From: an uncultured Prevotellaceae bacterium
Lineage (GTDB): Bacteria; Bacteroidota; Bacteroidia; Bacteroidales; Bacteroidaceae
DNA: 64,000 nt
Assembly (NCBI GenBank): GCA_902799905.1
Contig: CADCCB010000005.1
Location: 1 to 64,000, forward strand
Direction: 5' to 3'
Position 1 is the first letter of the stretch. The number at the start of each line of letters is the position of its first letter. The notes under the pieces were generated by a model. It ran no database searches and was not told the origin of the DNA. It was given only the letters and a program-made list of their open reading frames with translations. The position numbers and the translations under genes are program-made. Below are positions 35,401 through 45,700 of the stretch, in pieces.

Positions 35401-37999
35401 CATCAACGGTGTTGAAAAGAGGGTGCTTGAGGTCTGTAATGAACTGTGTGCCACCATCGAACGTGCCGCTGAAGGCTTGGGTGATGGCGGCGGCACTACT
35501 GAAGTCGAGAGGTTTGGTGGCGATAACCTTATAATGTAATGAGGCTCCTTCCGGCGTATTGGCGTGTTCAAAGAAATCCTCCACGTCAGCCTGGTACTTG
35601 ATGGTATAAGGGTTCCCTACTGTGCCATCGCCATCCATGCCTTGTTTCAGGGTGGCTGTGGCTACGTCAGAGTTGTCATAGTTCGTTGCGACAGCCATCG
35701 CATTGACAGTAACGGGTAGTGTACACGTTACCGTGCCGCCAGAAGTGATACTGCTACTTGACGTGGTGGGGGTAGTGCCATCGGTAGTATAGTAAATGGT
35801 GACCCCCGAAGCAGGGAACGAACAACTGACGGTGAAGCCGTCGTTGCCACTGCGGGCAATGTCTGGTGCTGCACATTGCAATTTCACCGCATCGCTACCC
35901 ACGACTGAAGTGATCATACCTTCCTTGACAGCAATCGCCTTGATGGTGACATTGCTGATATTTTCAGTTAGTGGCACGGTGTATTTTGTACTCGATGTAG
36001 TGGGAGTGCTACCGTCGGTGGTGTAATAAATGGTTGCACCAACGGTTGCCGTTGTAATGGACACAGCATTGCTGCCGTTGTTCTGGATGGTAGGCGTAGC
36101 CACCTGGGGAATGACTAACTCAGCCACAACGGAAGGTGGCAAAGTCGCATTGGTGGCAATTGCTTTTACTGTCGTGGGACTGGTCACAGAGAACGGGACG
36201 GTGTATTCAGTACTCGAGGCAGTAGGTTCGCTGTTATCAATCGTGTAATGAATGGTGCTCCCTTCGGTTCCACAAGTAATAGAGACCATCGAGGTAATAT
36301 TGTTAAAACTTATAATAGGTGTGGCACACCTGATGTCTATTTCACCCTCACCTATGTCGGAATTTATCATTCCGTCCTTAACGGCTATCGCTTTGATGGG
36401 TTTCCCTCCCAATTCCTCTGATGCACCAGTGTAAAGTGTTGACGAGGTGGAGGGGGTGGTGCCATCGGTGGTATAATAGATAGTAGCACCAGGAGTTGCT
36501 GTTGTGATGGAAACAACAAGAGTTCCCGTTTCCTGCTGGATAGTGGGAGTTGCTACTTTGTAGATGGTTGATGTTGTCACCACAGAATTTGTATATCCTT
36601 CTTTGGTGACAATGGCCTTGATGGTGGTCTGCTCAGTCAGGGTAAATGGTCCGCTATACAACGTACCGTTAGTAGATGATGGTGTTGTTCCATCTGTGGT
36701 ATAATAGATGGAAGGCAATAAGGTCGCTGTCGTTATAGATGCTTTCCCTGTGGTCCTGTCGAAGGCAATAACAGGGTGGTCACAGTCAGTGGTAAAAACG
36801 GTGGCATCAAATTTCCAATGAGAACCATTAGAATCTTTGTTATTAGAATCTTTGATAAGACCTCTGCTATTTACTATACCCACATTGGCACCATTGGTAA
36901 TGTTGGCTTCAGCAATAACACCGACGCTACTGCTTGTCCACAAATTATCGATAAGTAGTTTCGGTATGATGGCATAGCACGTTACACGGGAACTTCCGTC
37001 ACCTCTTGCTGCCTGAACTACAACAAACTGATAACGGTCTTCGTTTGCTGAATTATAATCTTTTACACTGATTGCATTTGTTTGATCATTGGTATTGTCA
37101 GCAGTGCCTTCATAATACATGTATTTGCCCCCTGTTGCAGGGTTGATAATGTAATAGTACTTATACCAGGTATCGGATGCTGCTTCCTTAAAATACCATG
37201 CCCTGCTTTCGTTTGCTTGATTGGTGAAGATTACCTTGTCGGCCGTGGCGTCTGTCGCGGCATAGTATGTGTTTTTTTGGATATTGTGAATCTCGTAATA
37301 ATGCTTGTTCGAATCCGTCGAAGGCGTAAAAGGAGGGGTTGGATATGTAAAGGTTCCGCTAAAGGCTATAAACTTCCACGTGGAGTTGACATCATTGATA
37401 TATTGGGTATTTGTCAATCGGATTGGATTGTCATTAGCTTGACTACCATTTTGCTTGTTCAAACCATAATATGTTTGATTAGCTTTCACATTAATGTTAT
37501 AAAAGCCTTGTGAACCATTTGAAACAATTTTGAACTTGCACTTTTCCTTGTCATTATCAGACAGGGGACCCAAGTCTATAAGTTTGATTTGTCGTTTGTC
37601 ACCATTACCACCATTTGTGCCATCATAGGTTCCATTGTGATTATAGATGTATTTCCCCGTACTATTGTTGACGATATAGTAATATTGAGTACCACCATCA
37701 GTGCCTGCATCCAGGAAATACCACAGCATATATTCACCAAGGATATTGTTGGTAGTAATGGTATTATTGGCCTGAGGCGCTATATAGAAACTCGGGAACG
37801 CATTCGTCTGAATCAGATAGAATTTCTTCTCGCTATCTTCGATGGTACCGTTCCCATTAGTATCACTTGTTATTTCAACAGGACTTTGTCCCCACACACT
37901 GCCGCTTCCAAATGTGAGGAGCAGGAGCATGGATAGAATATGGCCAGAGGCTGCCATCAACTTTGTTACTTGCTTTCTATGTCTATATTTCGTGCTCAT
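29459..37999 (-). CDS. Giant VYGGGN-repeat secreted protein, 2846 aa, C-terminus probably lost
   Basis: Start taken as ATG 37999 (MSTKYRHRKQ), which gives a signal peptide ILSMLLLLTFGSGSVWGQ; the frame extends to 38131 through two REP hairpins. Order: two related N-terminal modules with KYIYNHNG or KYMYYEG; five Ig-like modules with the pattern TIYYTTDGTTP (chitobiase C-terminal type); a GLUG-like segment (GDGTVGNPYTIKYQADVEDF); a long mid-region; and then many units with VYGGG or VFGGGN spaced about 40-60 residues, probably a beta-helix or solenoid. The protein ends directly in such a unit (GNEAEVTGNSTVRISQKQE), without a sorting domain, and the gene stops 4 nt from the ATPase stop. Likely surface adhesin by analogy. 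Confidence 0.75.
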   Translation of the reverse strand: MSTKYRHRKQVTKLMAASGHILSMLLLLTFGSGSVWGQSPVEITSDTNGNGTIEDSEKKFYLIQTNAFPSFYIAPQANNTITTNNILGEYMLWYFLDAGTDGGTQYYYIVNNSTGKYIYNHNGTYDGTNGGNGDKRQIKLIDLGPLSDNDKEKCKFKIVSNGSQGFYNINVKANQTYYGLNKQNGSQANDNPIRLTNTQYINDVNSTWKFIAFSGTFTYPTPPFTPSTDSNKHYYEIHNIQKNTYYAATDATADKVIFTNQANESRAWYFKEAASDTWYKYYYIINPATGGKYMYYEGTADNTNDQTNAISVKDYNSANEDRYQFVVVQAARGDGSSRVTCYAIIPKLLIDNLWTSSSVGVIAEANITNGANVGIVNSRGLIKDSNNKDSNGSHWKFDATVFTTDCDHPVIAFDRTTGKASITTATLLPSIYYTTDGTTPSSTNGTLYSGPFTLTEQTTIKAIVTKEGYTNSVVTTSTIYKVATPTIQQETGTLVVSITTATPGATIYYTTDGTTPSTSSTLYTGASEELGGKPIKAIAVKDGMINSDIGEGEIDIRCATPIISFNNITSMVSITCGTEGSTIHYTIDNSEPTASSTEYTVPFSVTSPTTVKAIATNATLPPSVVAELVIPQVATPTIQNNGSNAVSITTATVGATIYYTTDGSTPTTSSTKYTVPLTENISNVTIKAIAVKEGMITSVVGSDAVKLQCAAPDIARSGNDGFTVSCSFPASGVTIYYTTDGTTPTTSSSSITSGGTVTCTLPVTVNAMAVATNYDNSDVATATLKQGMDGDGTVGNPYTIKYQADVEDFFEHANTPEGASLHYKVIATKPLDFSSAAAITQAFSGTFDGGTQFITDLKHPLFNTVDGGVVKNVTLKNVAIESNADYVGAIAGIAQGYSRIYNCGILPNDATFPEGTHPTVTTSGTCAGGIVGKLDGDSRVINCYSYADVSASTYAAGIVGQNTFASTAEVSGEKYTKLKTAVVNCMFYGNITGGTNQHGVYGGSLITNAAATGISSYNYYRNGSTFKTATGEPTAYNCSFPADERYLTQVEFHRSLLNSNRELCGWWVGSDVAPSTLTTAQVQAIPKDASLMYKWVVDPNLAPYPILKPFGKYPSIINTNTGTPWFDRTTAAPFEGKQLGTLSVIIKSGGSAPDQHLFIPITDMDSLHYDFGYRKVQLPYYNTVFGNPDGATWEEKYAGNYTDQVVTGWKITNVGGGNEGSFVAHWQDGYNFADRKCTNKDLYSVSGRVFAQGGYYYVPDGVSEITIEAYWGKAIYVRNNGGYYDRVNITLGNTGAAFAPAGTRANNINDATIQTTSIKETLTAANIDAKKTVYDYALVLVGNVQESVGQNHVTHKTEATRGFTIMSVDLDFDEEPDYCLEWQLGKEMKRQEIAPIRFDFLPVVELGIAGKLHNSTNFFSLGCYRSKGHFEVTETAFIRFGQFEFELGTRDDGPVILNGGIYDQYCRGRNGESNQHINYVILGGHIVMPSFTPGAHVNTNAKYQTRHCAVNVLGGDFTSFYLTGGYNEAIAPYEDNPHCYIDGGRFGTIAAAYKEGIWGDVTWRINHALIGEFYGGGVMAQATGTTYKIVKGSIDVVIDNSIVGKYCGGPKFGDMLPGKTVTTSATGTTFGQFFGAGNGGTNYMQYKNTDNTGVPISDWSSTITSNYTIGKYRSKDQGYAADYDIEVINPSTGDLEGQVVNRSYYYSAQFATTNTGNVTNTLTDCTINTNFYGGGFLGGVTGNVTSTLNNCKVNGAVFGAGYSASAGTVDIHNKDKVPPVPNTYTGMIKPQTGGTFTTYEWTNNKTFGTKTLSTGSPTISNPNGDGKNYIYTEVSLENLGSVSGNVTLTINGNTVVDEHGKVMKVGQSVYGGGEESTVSGNTEVNVNGGTIGTTDKGGATWGNVYGGGKGKENDVTAGLIKGNTNINISGSPTILHNIYGGGAYGSVGTFTYDATSGMPTALATANTGACTIDITGGTIGSNGQENGMVFGSSRGDVAVPGTDGVDPNDRMAWVYSTHVKIGDADVKTTPWIRGSVYGSGENGHTFQNTIIDIKKGTIGIAVGETVGGYSGAAYPYRGNVYGGGCGTDTYWIDANDNKTHDEGEEHYNPLAGVVRGATTVNITGGQVVHNVYGAGAMGSVGNASDAESGKTTINICGGRIGYDGEGNGHVFGAARGEFGVSTAASGLALANVRETEVNINYTTSPTEDNEGKTEQLIAGSVFGGGEAGTVKGSVTVKMTGGLIMKDIYGGGALADTQTSNWDAAANSGAGGWAAGKTSASPTTTVRLTGGNILGEAYGGGLGETDKPAYVYGDVLLDLNGTTTSGETGTVIDESARGCAVHEVFGCNNAAGSPMGTVTVHVYATQNKDKADISTKPEKNTKTYDVTAVYGGGNLAAYEPAGGKSTNYSTKVIIDGCGLSSIQTVYGGGNAASTPATNVIVNGTYEIEELFGGGNGKDKLSDGRPNPGANVGYKNYTIYEKVDDDWEAKDDPAYDTKEERTAGTSAITYGTGQASINVYGGTIHRVFGGSNTKGNVRQTAVTLLDENGGCEFCVDEAYGGGKSAPMDAEAKLLMACIPGLQAAYGGAEAAAIKGNVTLNITNGTFDRVFGGNNLSGTIEGSITVNIEEVGCRPIKIGELYGGGNQAGYSVYGYNDDGTPKETGTKLYEDPQVNVMSFTSIGKVFGGGFGSGATMVGNPTVNVNEIYGRYYNDDRSIVAEGAETPNHYPIPSHEKGKMGAISEVFGGGNAAKVMGNTTVNIATQAEVFVVKEVTTNTTLPAGCYTRSGAGTTASPFVYTAVTGTASADVTYYEKKDVIGADIRGDVFGGGNEAEVTGNSTVRISQKQE

Positions 38000-38015
38000 A
38001 TCTTGATTATATTTT

Positions 38016-38074
38016 GCAGCGGGTGAACCGCTGAACATCGTTTTCGCTTTTGCAGCGGGTGAACCGCTGGACAC
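38016..38074 (-). repeat. Two REP-like hairpins between giant gene and transposase
   Basis: Copies at 38016-38036 and 38052-38074: GCAGCGGGTGAACCGCTG followed by AAC or GACAC. They occupy the gap between the transposase stop (38076) and the start of the 2846-aa gene (37999). If the gene used the upstream start, they would be translated as SGSPAAK. Confidence 0.75.
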
Positions 38075-38075
38075 T

Positions 38076-39653
38076 TTATTCGCTGTTTTTCCACCAGTCG
38101 TCTTTTTGGTGGCAGAGGGCTTGAGCAACACAGTTCATCGTCTTGCAGAAGGGAATGGTCACTAGTTCGTTCTTGCCGCGGTATTGGTATTGCCACGGGG
38201 TGACTATCAGCAGTTGGCCAGCGGCACAGCGGTCGATGCGCTCCGCTGAGGGGTGGTAGCGCTCTGGGAAACCGTTGTCGGAGATGGTAATCGTGGGGAA
38301 ACCGTGATTCACCGCCTCATTCATGATTTCCTGCTCGCCAGGGGCGATGCGTGCAGAAACGAGGACGGCACCATGTGCGGCCTCTTCTAAGCAGCGGGCC
38401 TTCTGTTGGGCGAAGCGGCCCCTGTCTTTATAGTGGCAGACCACAGGCAACAGGTGGCTGTTTAGTAGTTGGCGGTTGCCGTAGGTATCGAGGGTGACGA
38501 AGGGGGTGCTTATCCCAGCGGGCGAACCGCTGGGCACCCTGATAGCGGGGGAAGCGCTGGGCACCCTGATAGCGGGGGAAGCGCTGGGCACCCTGATAGC
38601 GGGGGAAGCGCTGGGCGCACTGGTGGCGGGCGAACCGCTGGGCACCCTGATAGCGGGAGAAGCGCTGGGCGCACTGGTGGCGGGAGAAGCGCTGGGCGCA
38701 CTGGTGGCGGGGGAAGCGCTGGGCGCACTGGTGGCGGGGGAAGCGCTGGGCGCACTAGTGGCGGGGGTGCCGGTGGGCGCGCTGGCAGTGAGAAGCAGGC
38801 GCTGCTCGATGGCAGCGAGGGCCTCGGGCGTGGCGTGTTGTGGCAGGCAAACGCTCTGCAGGTATTTGCGGAGGGCTGCTGGCGTCAGGGCTGTAACGAA
38901 GGCACCGCGGCTGGGCATCAGCGTGGCACGCAGACTGGTGCGCAGCAGGCGACTGCGCGGGTTGCCATGGATATAGGCACGCTGGGTCTCCAGTTGTTCT
39001 GCGGTAATGGGTTGCACGTCGCAATAGCCTGTGGCAAAGAGGGGCGGGCGGGCAGTAGTGCCGTATGAGGGCACGCGCTTTTCATTCCCGGAGGGGGAAT
39101 TGATCCCAGCGGGGGAACTGATCCCAGCAGGGGAATTGACCCCAGCGGGGGAACTGATCCCAGCGGGGGAACTGAACCCAGCGGGCGAACCGCTGGGCAC
39201 CCTAAGGGCATTTCGGGTGTTCAGCGGTTCACCCGCTGAAATGTCTTGCCCCGTCATAGCCCAGAAGCGGCGGTTGCAGCCTTTCTTATAGCCAGCGATT
39301 ACCTGTCCCAGATGGGTGGGGCGGCCGTTGCTGCTGACGATAGGCGCCGTTACCTGTAGAAGAACGTGCAGGTGCTCGGGCATGATGACGAACGTATCGA
39401 CGTTAATCATGCTATAGTGTGCAGTAATGCTGGAAAGGAGTTCCTCGCGCACCATTTGCCCGATAGGCGTCAGTGCAACGTGAGGACCGGACGGTGTGCC
39501 ATCGGGCTGTTCCAGGGAACCTTCCACCAGTCCTAGGGGCTGGCCCATCCCTTCTGCCACATGCAAGGTGATGTGGTAGATGCCAGGCAGCGTGTAGTTG
39601 TGAGTCGCCATACGGCGCTGCATGCTGTGGTAGTTTGGGCCTTTCTTTTCCAT
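38076..39653 (-). CDS. RAYT-like HUH transposase with REP hairpins inside the gene, about 525 aa
   Basis: N-terminal Y1 transposase domain of the REP-associated type: HITLHV near residue 27, FVIMPEHLHVLL with the HUH pair His94/His96, then the helix LGQVIAGYKKGCNRRF, and ATGYCDVQPI with the probable catalytic Tyr at about 210 before YIHGNPRSR. Between HUH and Tyr (about 146-190) lies an insert of SSPAGI units. A nine-unit array of nine residues (ATSAPSASP or AIRVPSASP) fills about 293-379. The last 145 residues (HYKDRGRFAQQKARCLEEAA, LVSARIAPGEQEIMNEA, SDNGFPERY) resemble a DprA-like Rossmann domain. Start chosen at 39653 (MEKKGPNYHS); the longer frame to 39788 is REP DNA. REP hairpins are the natural substrates of RAYTs, and here they form part of the coding sequence. 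Confidence 0.75.
   Translation of the reverse strand: MEKKGPNYHSMQRRMATHNYTLPGIYHITLHVAEGMGQPLGLVEGSLEQPDGTPSGPHVALTPIGQMVREELLSSITAHYSMINVDTFVIMPEHLHVLLQVTAPIVSSNGRPTHLGQVIAGYKKGCNRRFWAMTGQDISAGEPLNTRNALRVPSGSPAGFSSPAGISSPAGVNSPAGISSPAGINSPSGNEKRVPSYGTTARPPLFATGYCDVQPITAEQLETQRAYIHGNPRSRLLRTSLRATLMPSRGAFVTALTPAALRKYLQSVCLPQHATPEALAAIEQRLLLTASAPTGTPATSAPSASPATSAPSASPATSAPSASPATSAPSASPAIRVPSGSPATSAPSASPAIRVPSASPAIRVPSASPAIRVPSGSPAGISTPFVTLDTYGNRQLLNSHLLPVVCHYKDRGRFAQQKARCLEEAAHGAVLVSARIAPGEQEIMNEAVNHGFPTITISDNGFPERYHPSAERIDRCAAGQLLIVTPWQYQYRGKNELVTIPFCKTMNCVAQALCHQKDDWWKNSE
38515..38775 (-). repeat. In-frame array of 27-nt REP-like units in the transposase gene
   Basis: About nine 27-nt units, each containing AGCGGGNGAANCGCTGG on the plus strand; the loop base and one stem base vary (AACCGCT or AAGCGCT). 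A tenth, degenerate unit lies at the far end. Unit length divisible by three keeps the frame. No unique spacers, so not a CRISPR array. Confidence 0.85.
39085..39243 (-). repeat. Second REP-derived cluster, with one inverted copy
   Basis: Five 18-nt units (CCAGCGGGGGAACTGAT and variants) are followed by one full REP (39178-39200) and one inverted REP, TTCAGCGGTTCACCCGCTGAA (39220-39240). Translated as SPAGI units and as LNTRNALRVPSGSPAG in the transposase. Confidence 0.8.
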
Positions 39654-39660
39654 TTTCTTT

Positions 39661-39785
39661 TCCAGCGGGAGAACCGCTGGGCACTCTTTTTTTCTTTTCC
39701 AGCGGGGGAAGCGCTGGTGCTTTTTTTTCTTCCAGCGGGGGAAGCGCTGGTGCTTTTTTTCTTCCAGCGGGGGAACCGCTGGACA
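39661..39785 (-). repeat. Four REP hairpins upstream of the transposase
   Basis: Copies at 39662-39683, 39699-39720, 39732-39753 and 39763-39785, separated by T-rich spacers of 10-15 nt. They fill the interval between the stop of the 3934-aa gene (39791) and the presumed transposase start (39653), a BIME-like arrangement. Confidence 0.8.
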
Positions 39786-39790
39786 CACTC

Positions 39791-42700
39791 TTATTTTACT
39801 GCTATTTTCTTTTGGATGCGGCCACCGTCGGCACGGATGATGTAGACACCTGCGACAGGGATGCGGGTCTCGATGGTCTCACCTGGCTGTATGGTGAAGT
39901 TGCCAATGTTGAGGCCACCCACGTTGGTTATGCGTACATCGGCCTCACGCTGGAGTGAGGAGGTGACGCTGATAATATGTTTGCGTACCTTGAATACCAG
40001 ATTGCCCTCACCGAGGTCATCGTCCGACGGGTCTCTGTCATCGAAGGTGAACGACGCGTCTTCATTGTCGAAGAGAATCGAGCGGGCGGGTGCCGAAGCA
40101 GTAGATACAAAGTAGGGACGGAACGGTGTAGCAGCAGAGCCGCCGCTGGGTGTTACGTCGAAACTATTGCCATCCTGGTTCATGAGGTAACCCACAACTT
40201 TCTTGCTCATGTAGTTAGGCATGAACTTATAGTCGTTAGCATCAATAGCAGAAGCACTTATTTCATCGTCGCTAACGGCAATGGGGATTCCCGTCTTGGA
40301 GACGAAACTGATGGTCTGCTTGCCAAGTTGTTCTGGTGCAGTGGTTGCCGTGTTCTTGACCTTCCACTCACCGCTGAGGTCGAACTCATAGAACGTCTTG
40401 CCGGGGAAGCCTATCATATACGGCGTGGCAGTAGCCAGCAGCGGATACTGTTCCATCGTACGGCTTGCCTCGTAGCGGGTCTGATAGGTATCCGTATGAG
40501 CATCCTTCTGAGTGTTCTTTCTGTAATAGTAATCCCACAGGAAGGTGTTGTTCACCTGTTTTTCAGCACCAGTAGCGGTTGGATAGTTGAAGGTGGCGGT
40601 GAGGACCCCAGCGGGTGAACCGCTGGATGCCGTGATGCCTTTGTATTCAGACAGCCAGTACTCATGGCCGGTCTTGGTGCCATTCGCATCGAAGGAGGGG
40701 CTCTTGCTGTAGAAGTGTGTGATCTCACCCTTATCCTGAGTAGATACCAGTTCGGCATCGAAGGGCAGGCTGACGGTTGACCAGCCATCTGTCAGACTGA
40801 CGTAGTTGTCGGGAATACGCTGATACCACATACGCTTGCCGCCGGCGAACTGGTAACTGATAGGACAGTTGAAGTCTTTCTTATCGACTAACAGATGGTC
40901 GCTGGTGGCGGTCAAGTCATTCATAACCAGATGGCCGAAGACGGTCGAAGTGGGTGCTGCACCGACACGGCGATAGTCATCATCCTCGTTGTAATAATCG
41001 CTGTATGAGGGTTCGGTAAAGTAGTCTGTCAGCACGTCGTAGGTCTTCTTGTTAGCCTCATCGGATGGCGCGTAAACCAACAGGTTCGGTGTCTCGTCAC
41101 GGTTGGTGATGCTCTTCAGGCCACTCTCGTCGAGCAGTGGTTGGTAGAAGAGATCGACTCCAGCGGGAGAAGCGCTGGACACGCGACCGAGGGTCCAGGC
41201 GTTATCATTATGACCGGCAAAGTCGATGGCCGTCATATTCGGATATGCAGGAAGCGGGGTAACATTGGGGCTCGTCGTCTTCGTGTATGCCACGAGGTTG
41301 ACAGCAGGGTTGAAGTGAGCCACATCCATGACCTTCGACTGATAGTAGGCAGGGGCGCGATAGATGCGGTTGCTCTCATCGGAGGATGACAGGCGGCCAC
41401 TGTTCTTGACGATGCGTGATGGCACATTCTCGTGTGGACGCTGGTCGTTCCATCCGTAGGTCAGCATCTGTCCGAAGTAGATGTAGTCATCAGGCCAAAT
41501 AGGATAGAAGTGACTGACACCATCAGCATCGACAAGCGTGCGCTGATCCTCGCTCTCAGGAATCACACCGTCTGCATAGCGGAAGTCACCGTCAGCAAAG
41601 CGGTCTTCTACATAGCCTCCGTTATCGTAGATACCAGTAATGCCCGACGAACAGTAGGTGGCATTTTCATCGACATAGTTCTTGGTCTGCGGAACAGACA
41701 GCGTGCCATCGGAATTGATAGTATAGAACGTATGGGCAATACCCAATCCGGTCTTCGTGTTGTTATACCTCTTATATAGATAGAAACCGTTCAGGTCGTA
41801 GCCCACCGTACCGTTATAGAAGGCTATCTCAGGCATTGGGATGGCGTCGCCAGTCTGATAATCCTTCGTGTTCTGATAGTAGCAGTTGACAACTCTCTTG
41901 CGCTCTGTATTTTTCGTAGGATCAGCACCCAAAATAGCCTTGGTGGTGAAGCCTTCGGTAGCACTGGTGTTAATCCAGCAGTTCTCCATATAGGCCTTAT
42001 CCTTTTCGGCATCTTCCTTATCGGCAATACCTGCAGAGGTGAAGGAGCCCGTGACACCGAGGTTATAGACATTACCGCAGAGGTTACGGAACAGGGAGTG
42101 GTCCAGACCGTCAATGTGGTAGCCGTCGCCATGCAGGTTGCCTTCGAAGCAGTGTTCATCGGTGCCGATGGGTTCCCAAGCGGGAGAACCGCTTGGCACG
42201 GTGATATTGGTGTGCAGGAAGAACTCCAGGTTCTTGCAAGCCTCGACATGCTCATTCAAGACAGCGGGTGACTCGCCGCTGGGCACGCTGAGGTCGAAGA
42301 TCTGCTTCAGTTGCGTAGCGCCATCGGTAGCATCGGTGATGTATATCTTGGAGTTGCGCTTAACGGTAGGATTGTCCACGTAGTAGTAGTGCTCGGTATC
42401 GTCAAGTACCTTCGTCAGGTCGTGGTAGTTGGCCACGCTCACCTGTACGGTGTTAGAGTAGGTCTCACCGAGATAGGTCTTAGCGTAGTAAGCCAGATAG
42501 TAGCCGTGCTGATACCAGTAGAGTGGGTCAGCGGTAGGTGTGTATTCTACGCCATTGATGTGGCTCTCAGCGTCAGACTTCTTCTCGAAGAGTTTCCATC
42601 CGCCACCAGTTACCTCGTAGGCACCAGGTGTGACATGTGGCTCACGGATACCGACAAAGGTGCCAGGCAACACAATCTGCGGAGCCTTGATGTCCTCGAC

Positions 42701-45700
42701 GAAAGGAATGCCGCTCTTGAACATGACGTGGATGTTCACCACATGGCGCTCAGTGACAGGCGTGACGTGTGTACCAGAGACATCGCTCTCTTCATAGTTA
42801 TACTCGTAGATGACGGTGATAATCTTCTCCTTCGAGAGGTCGAAGATGTCAGAGAAGCGGCTTACGTACAGCGTACTTGTCTCCGTAGGAGCAATACCGT
42901 GGATGGTGAAGTCCGTCTGGTAGTTTTTCAAACTGTTGAAGTTGCCCTCTGAGATAACGAGGCCTACAGGCACATTCTGCCCGTTAATATAGGTTCCTGA
43001 TATGCCACCAGAGACGGCTACACCAGTCACTGTTTCACCTTCCGTATTCTCACCAACCTTATATTCCTCGCGGCAGTAGTAATATTTGCCTGTCTGCTCA
43101 CTGGTGAAGGTCAGTGTGGTGACATTTGCCTGATCTGTTTGTCCCAGACTGCTAAATGTGTTTGCAGAGATGACGGTGCCCACAGCGTAAGGTATGTTGC
43201 CAACCTGGAATGGAGTTTTGACAACATATACGTTGCCTTCTTCCTTCACGTCGATAGTTGTGTAGTGACGCTTCTCGTTAGGCAATGACTCATATTCTGT
43301 ACGTGAATATTCCTTACCGTTCTCCAATGTTATGTCGTTGTGGGTAGATGTCTCACTACCATTATAGGTTGCCCTATAGTCAACAGGCTTCGCAAGTGAG
43401 TAGCCGGCAGGGTTCAGTTTTGCGGCAGCCTCTGTGCCTGCGGCAGAGTCATACTCGTATTTCTTTCCCTCAGAATGGATGACACTGGTACCTCCTTCAT
43501 TCCAACCGTAACGTGGGTCGATGAGTACATCAAAGGCATCGTAGTTGAATTCGAACTGCTCACGGTCTTCCTTAGACATAGAACTCCAAACTTCAAGACC
43601 ACGATAGTTCTTGTTTGCCTCATAGTAGTTACCACCGTAGAAGCCATCCTTGGTACAGTAGTATGCAGGAACGATGTCATCCTGAATCATCTTTGCCAAC
43701 GTAGGATTAGAGTCCTTGTAGGTCAAGTAGTATGCATCTTTCTCTTCTGCTGTCATGCGGTTGCCGACATATATGTAGTCGGTCTTGCTGAGTTGGATGG
43801 TGCTGGTGCAGATATATGCAGGCGCCACGTAGCCTGTCATATCCTTAGCCTGTGTTTCAGAAACAGAACTGCCGACATTCAGGTGAACGTCATCATTTGT
43901 ATATTCACTTGTGACGATATAGGCTTCTTCGAATTCTGCCTGTCCATCTGGTATGGCCTCAGAATGGTTCGTTGCCATTGTCTGGTAGGTGGTATAAATA
44001 TTCTCAGCGATAAGGTTGCTTACCTTATACTCACGCTGTCCGAGGACGCCACCCTTACTGCTGTCCTTCAGATGATAGGTAGGTCCATCCTCATAACCAG
44101 AGCCGCCCGCCTGATCCTTTTCTGCAGATTCGCTCTCTACCTTGGTGTACCAAGTGTTCCAGTCTGTCGGGTTGTTCACCTTATAAGTCAACATGTAGCC
44201 CGTATCGTGGCTCATGTTGTTGGAAGAGCGGAATACGAAGTCGAAGTCCACATCCTGCTGCTTCTCGATGTGGTAAACAGTTGAGTGAGTAGCCTTCAGT
44301 GTGTTATATTCTTCAGGCAGCATCACTGTGCCGGCAGGGATGATGTCAGCATCGCTACTGCTGTACTTGCAGTCAGCAGTGGTGACGTATGTTTCATCCT
44401 TAAACAGATTCTTCTCTGCAGGAGTCAGCAAGTACCAATCCCAGTAACTGATAGGATCGTTCAGGTGATACTCCACTTCGTTGATGACAATCTTCTTGCC
44501 ATCTCCAATCTTTTTGCCGGGAGCAGAATAGTAAGCATATTTGTTAGGCATCACGTTGAGCAGTTTCATCGTGCCGTGTGAAGCGGCTGTGATGGTCAAC
44601 GGAATATCCACTGTCTCGCTATATGCATTTGGTGCTCCTGTATATGCAGAGATGTACTGGTCATAAACATACACCGAACCCTGAATGAACCAGTAGTGGG
44701 CAGGAACAGCACCACCAGGCTCTACAGTCCCTTTATACTTACCGCTGACATTGTAGCAGTCGTCGATAATGGTCTGCGTACTGTGTATGAAGTTACCCGA
44801 TGTCTCCCATTCCACGTCGGCACCGGTATATGTGAAGTCGCGTCGGGTAATAGCATCGTCGTTCAGCGCTGTCAGGGTGTTGTGCTTGTGAAATTCATAC
44901 GTACCAGTCTTATGTACGTTTTTGGCATATACGAATCCACCACCTATGCCAGGCTGCACGTTGATGAGGTCGAGTTCTATGACACCCGTGATGTAACCCC
45001 AGTCTTTCTCGTACAGGTCGTCGCCCGTGCTCAGTTCGGTAGTCAACTCCAGATAGACACCAGATGCCAGCGCCACCTTATTCTTACTGGTACCGTTGTT
45101 GCGCTTGCGGTCTTTAACGAAGCCCGCCTTCCAATCGTAGTAGGTCGCTTTGCCGTATTTCTTAGAAGCAACAGGAGTACTACCATTGTTGTATGCCTTT
45201 GAATCTGACTTGTAGTCAGGATTGGATTCGTTATTAGTCACACGAAAATCATTGCGAACATCATTCTCCGGCAGGAAGAACACGTCGCTGGTGAGGGCGC
45301 CTAAGTAGTTCACGATGCTGTAAATGCCGAAGTAGTTGCCATGCACCTTCTTGTCTTCATCTGATGCGTCATCTGTTCTCACAGACAGTTTCTGGTTGAG
45401 TGACACCTCACGCACACGGTTGATGGTGTAGTTGGTGTGATCGACAATCTCCGGCACACGGTCCTGTGCTCCCTGCATCACCATACGGCTACCGAAGACA
45501 CCGCAGAAGTCAGCACGCTGGATGGTGTTCATCAGGCGACCGGCATAAACAGGAACGACACCGTTTTGCTCCCAATAATTGGGATTCGGATATTCCTCGG
45601 CCGTTTCCGAATTAGTAAGAAGAATATAGTCATCATCGACCTTGATACCTTCAAACAAAGTCAGCAGGTCGTCGATGGTCAGCGTAGAAGCCTTAGTGTG

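Noticed and set aside
38515..38775. Regular 27-nt repeats resembling a CRISPR array
   Set aside because: There are no unique spacers; units are contiguous, in frame with the transposase, and contain a REP hairpin. No cas genes are nearby.
38469..39068. Plus-strand frames rich in Gly/Ala over the REP array
   Set aside because: They are translations of the hairpin repeats in another frame; the minus strand holds the transposase motifs.
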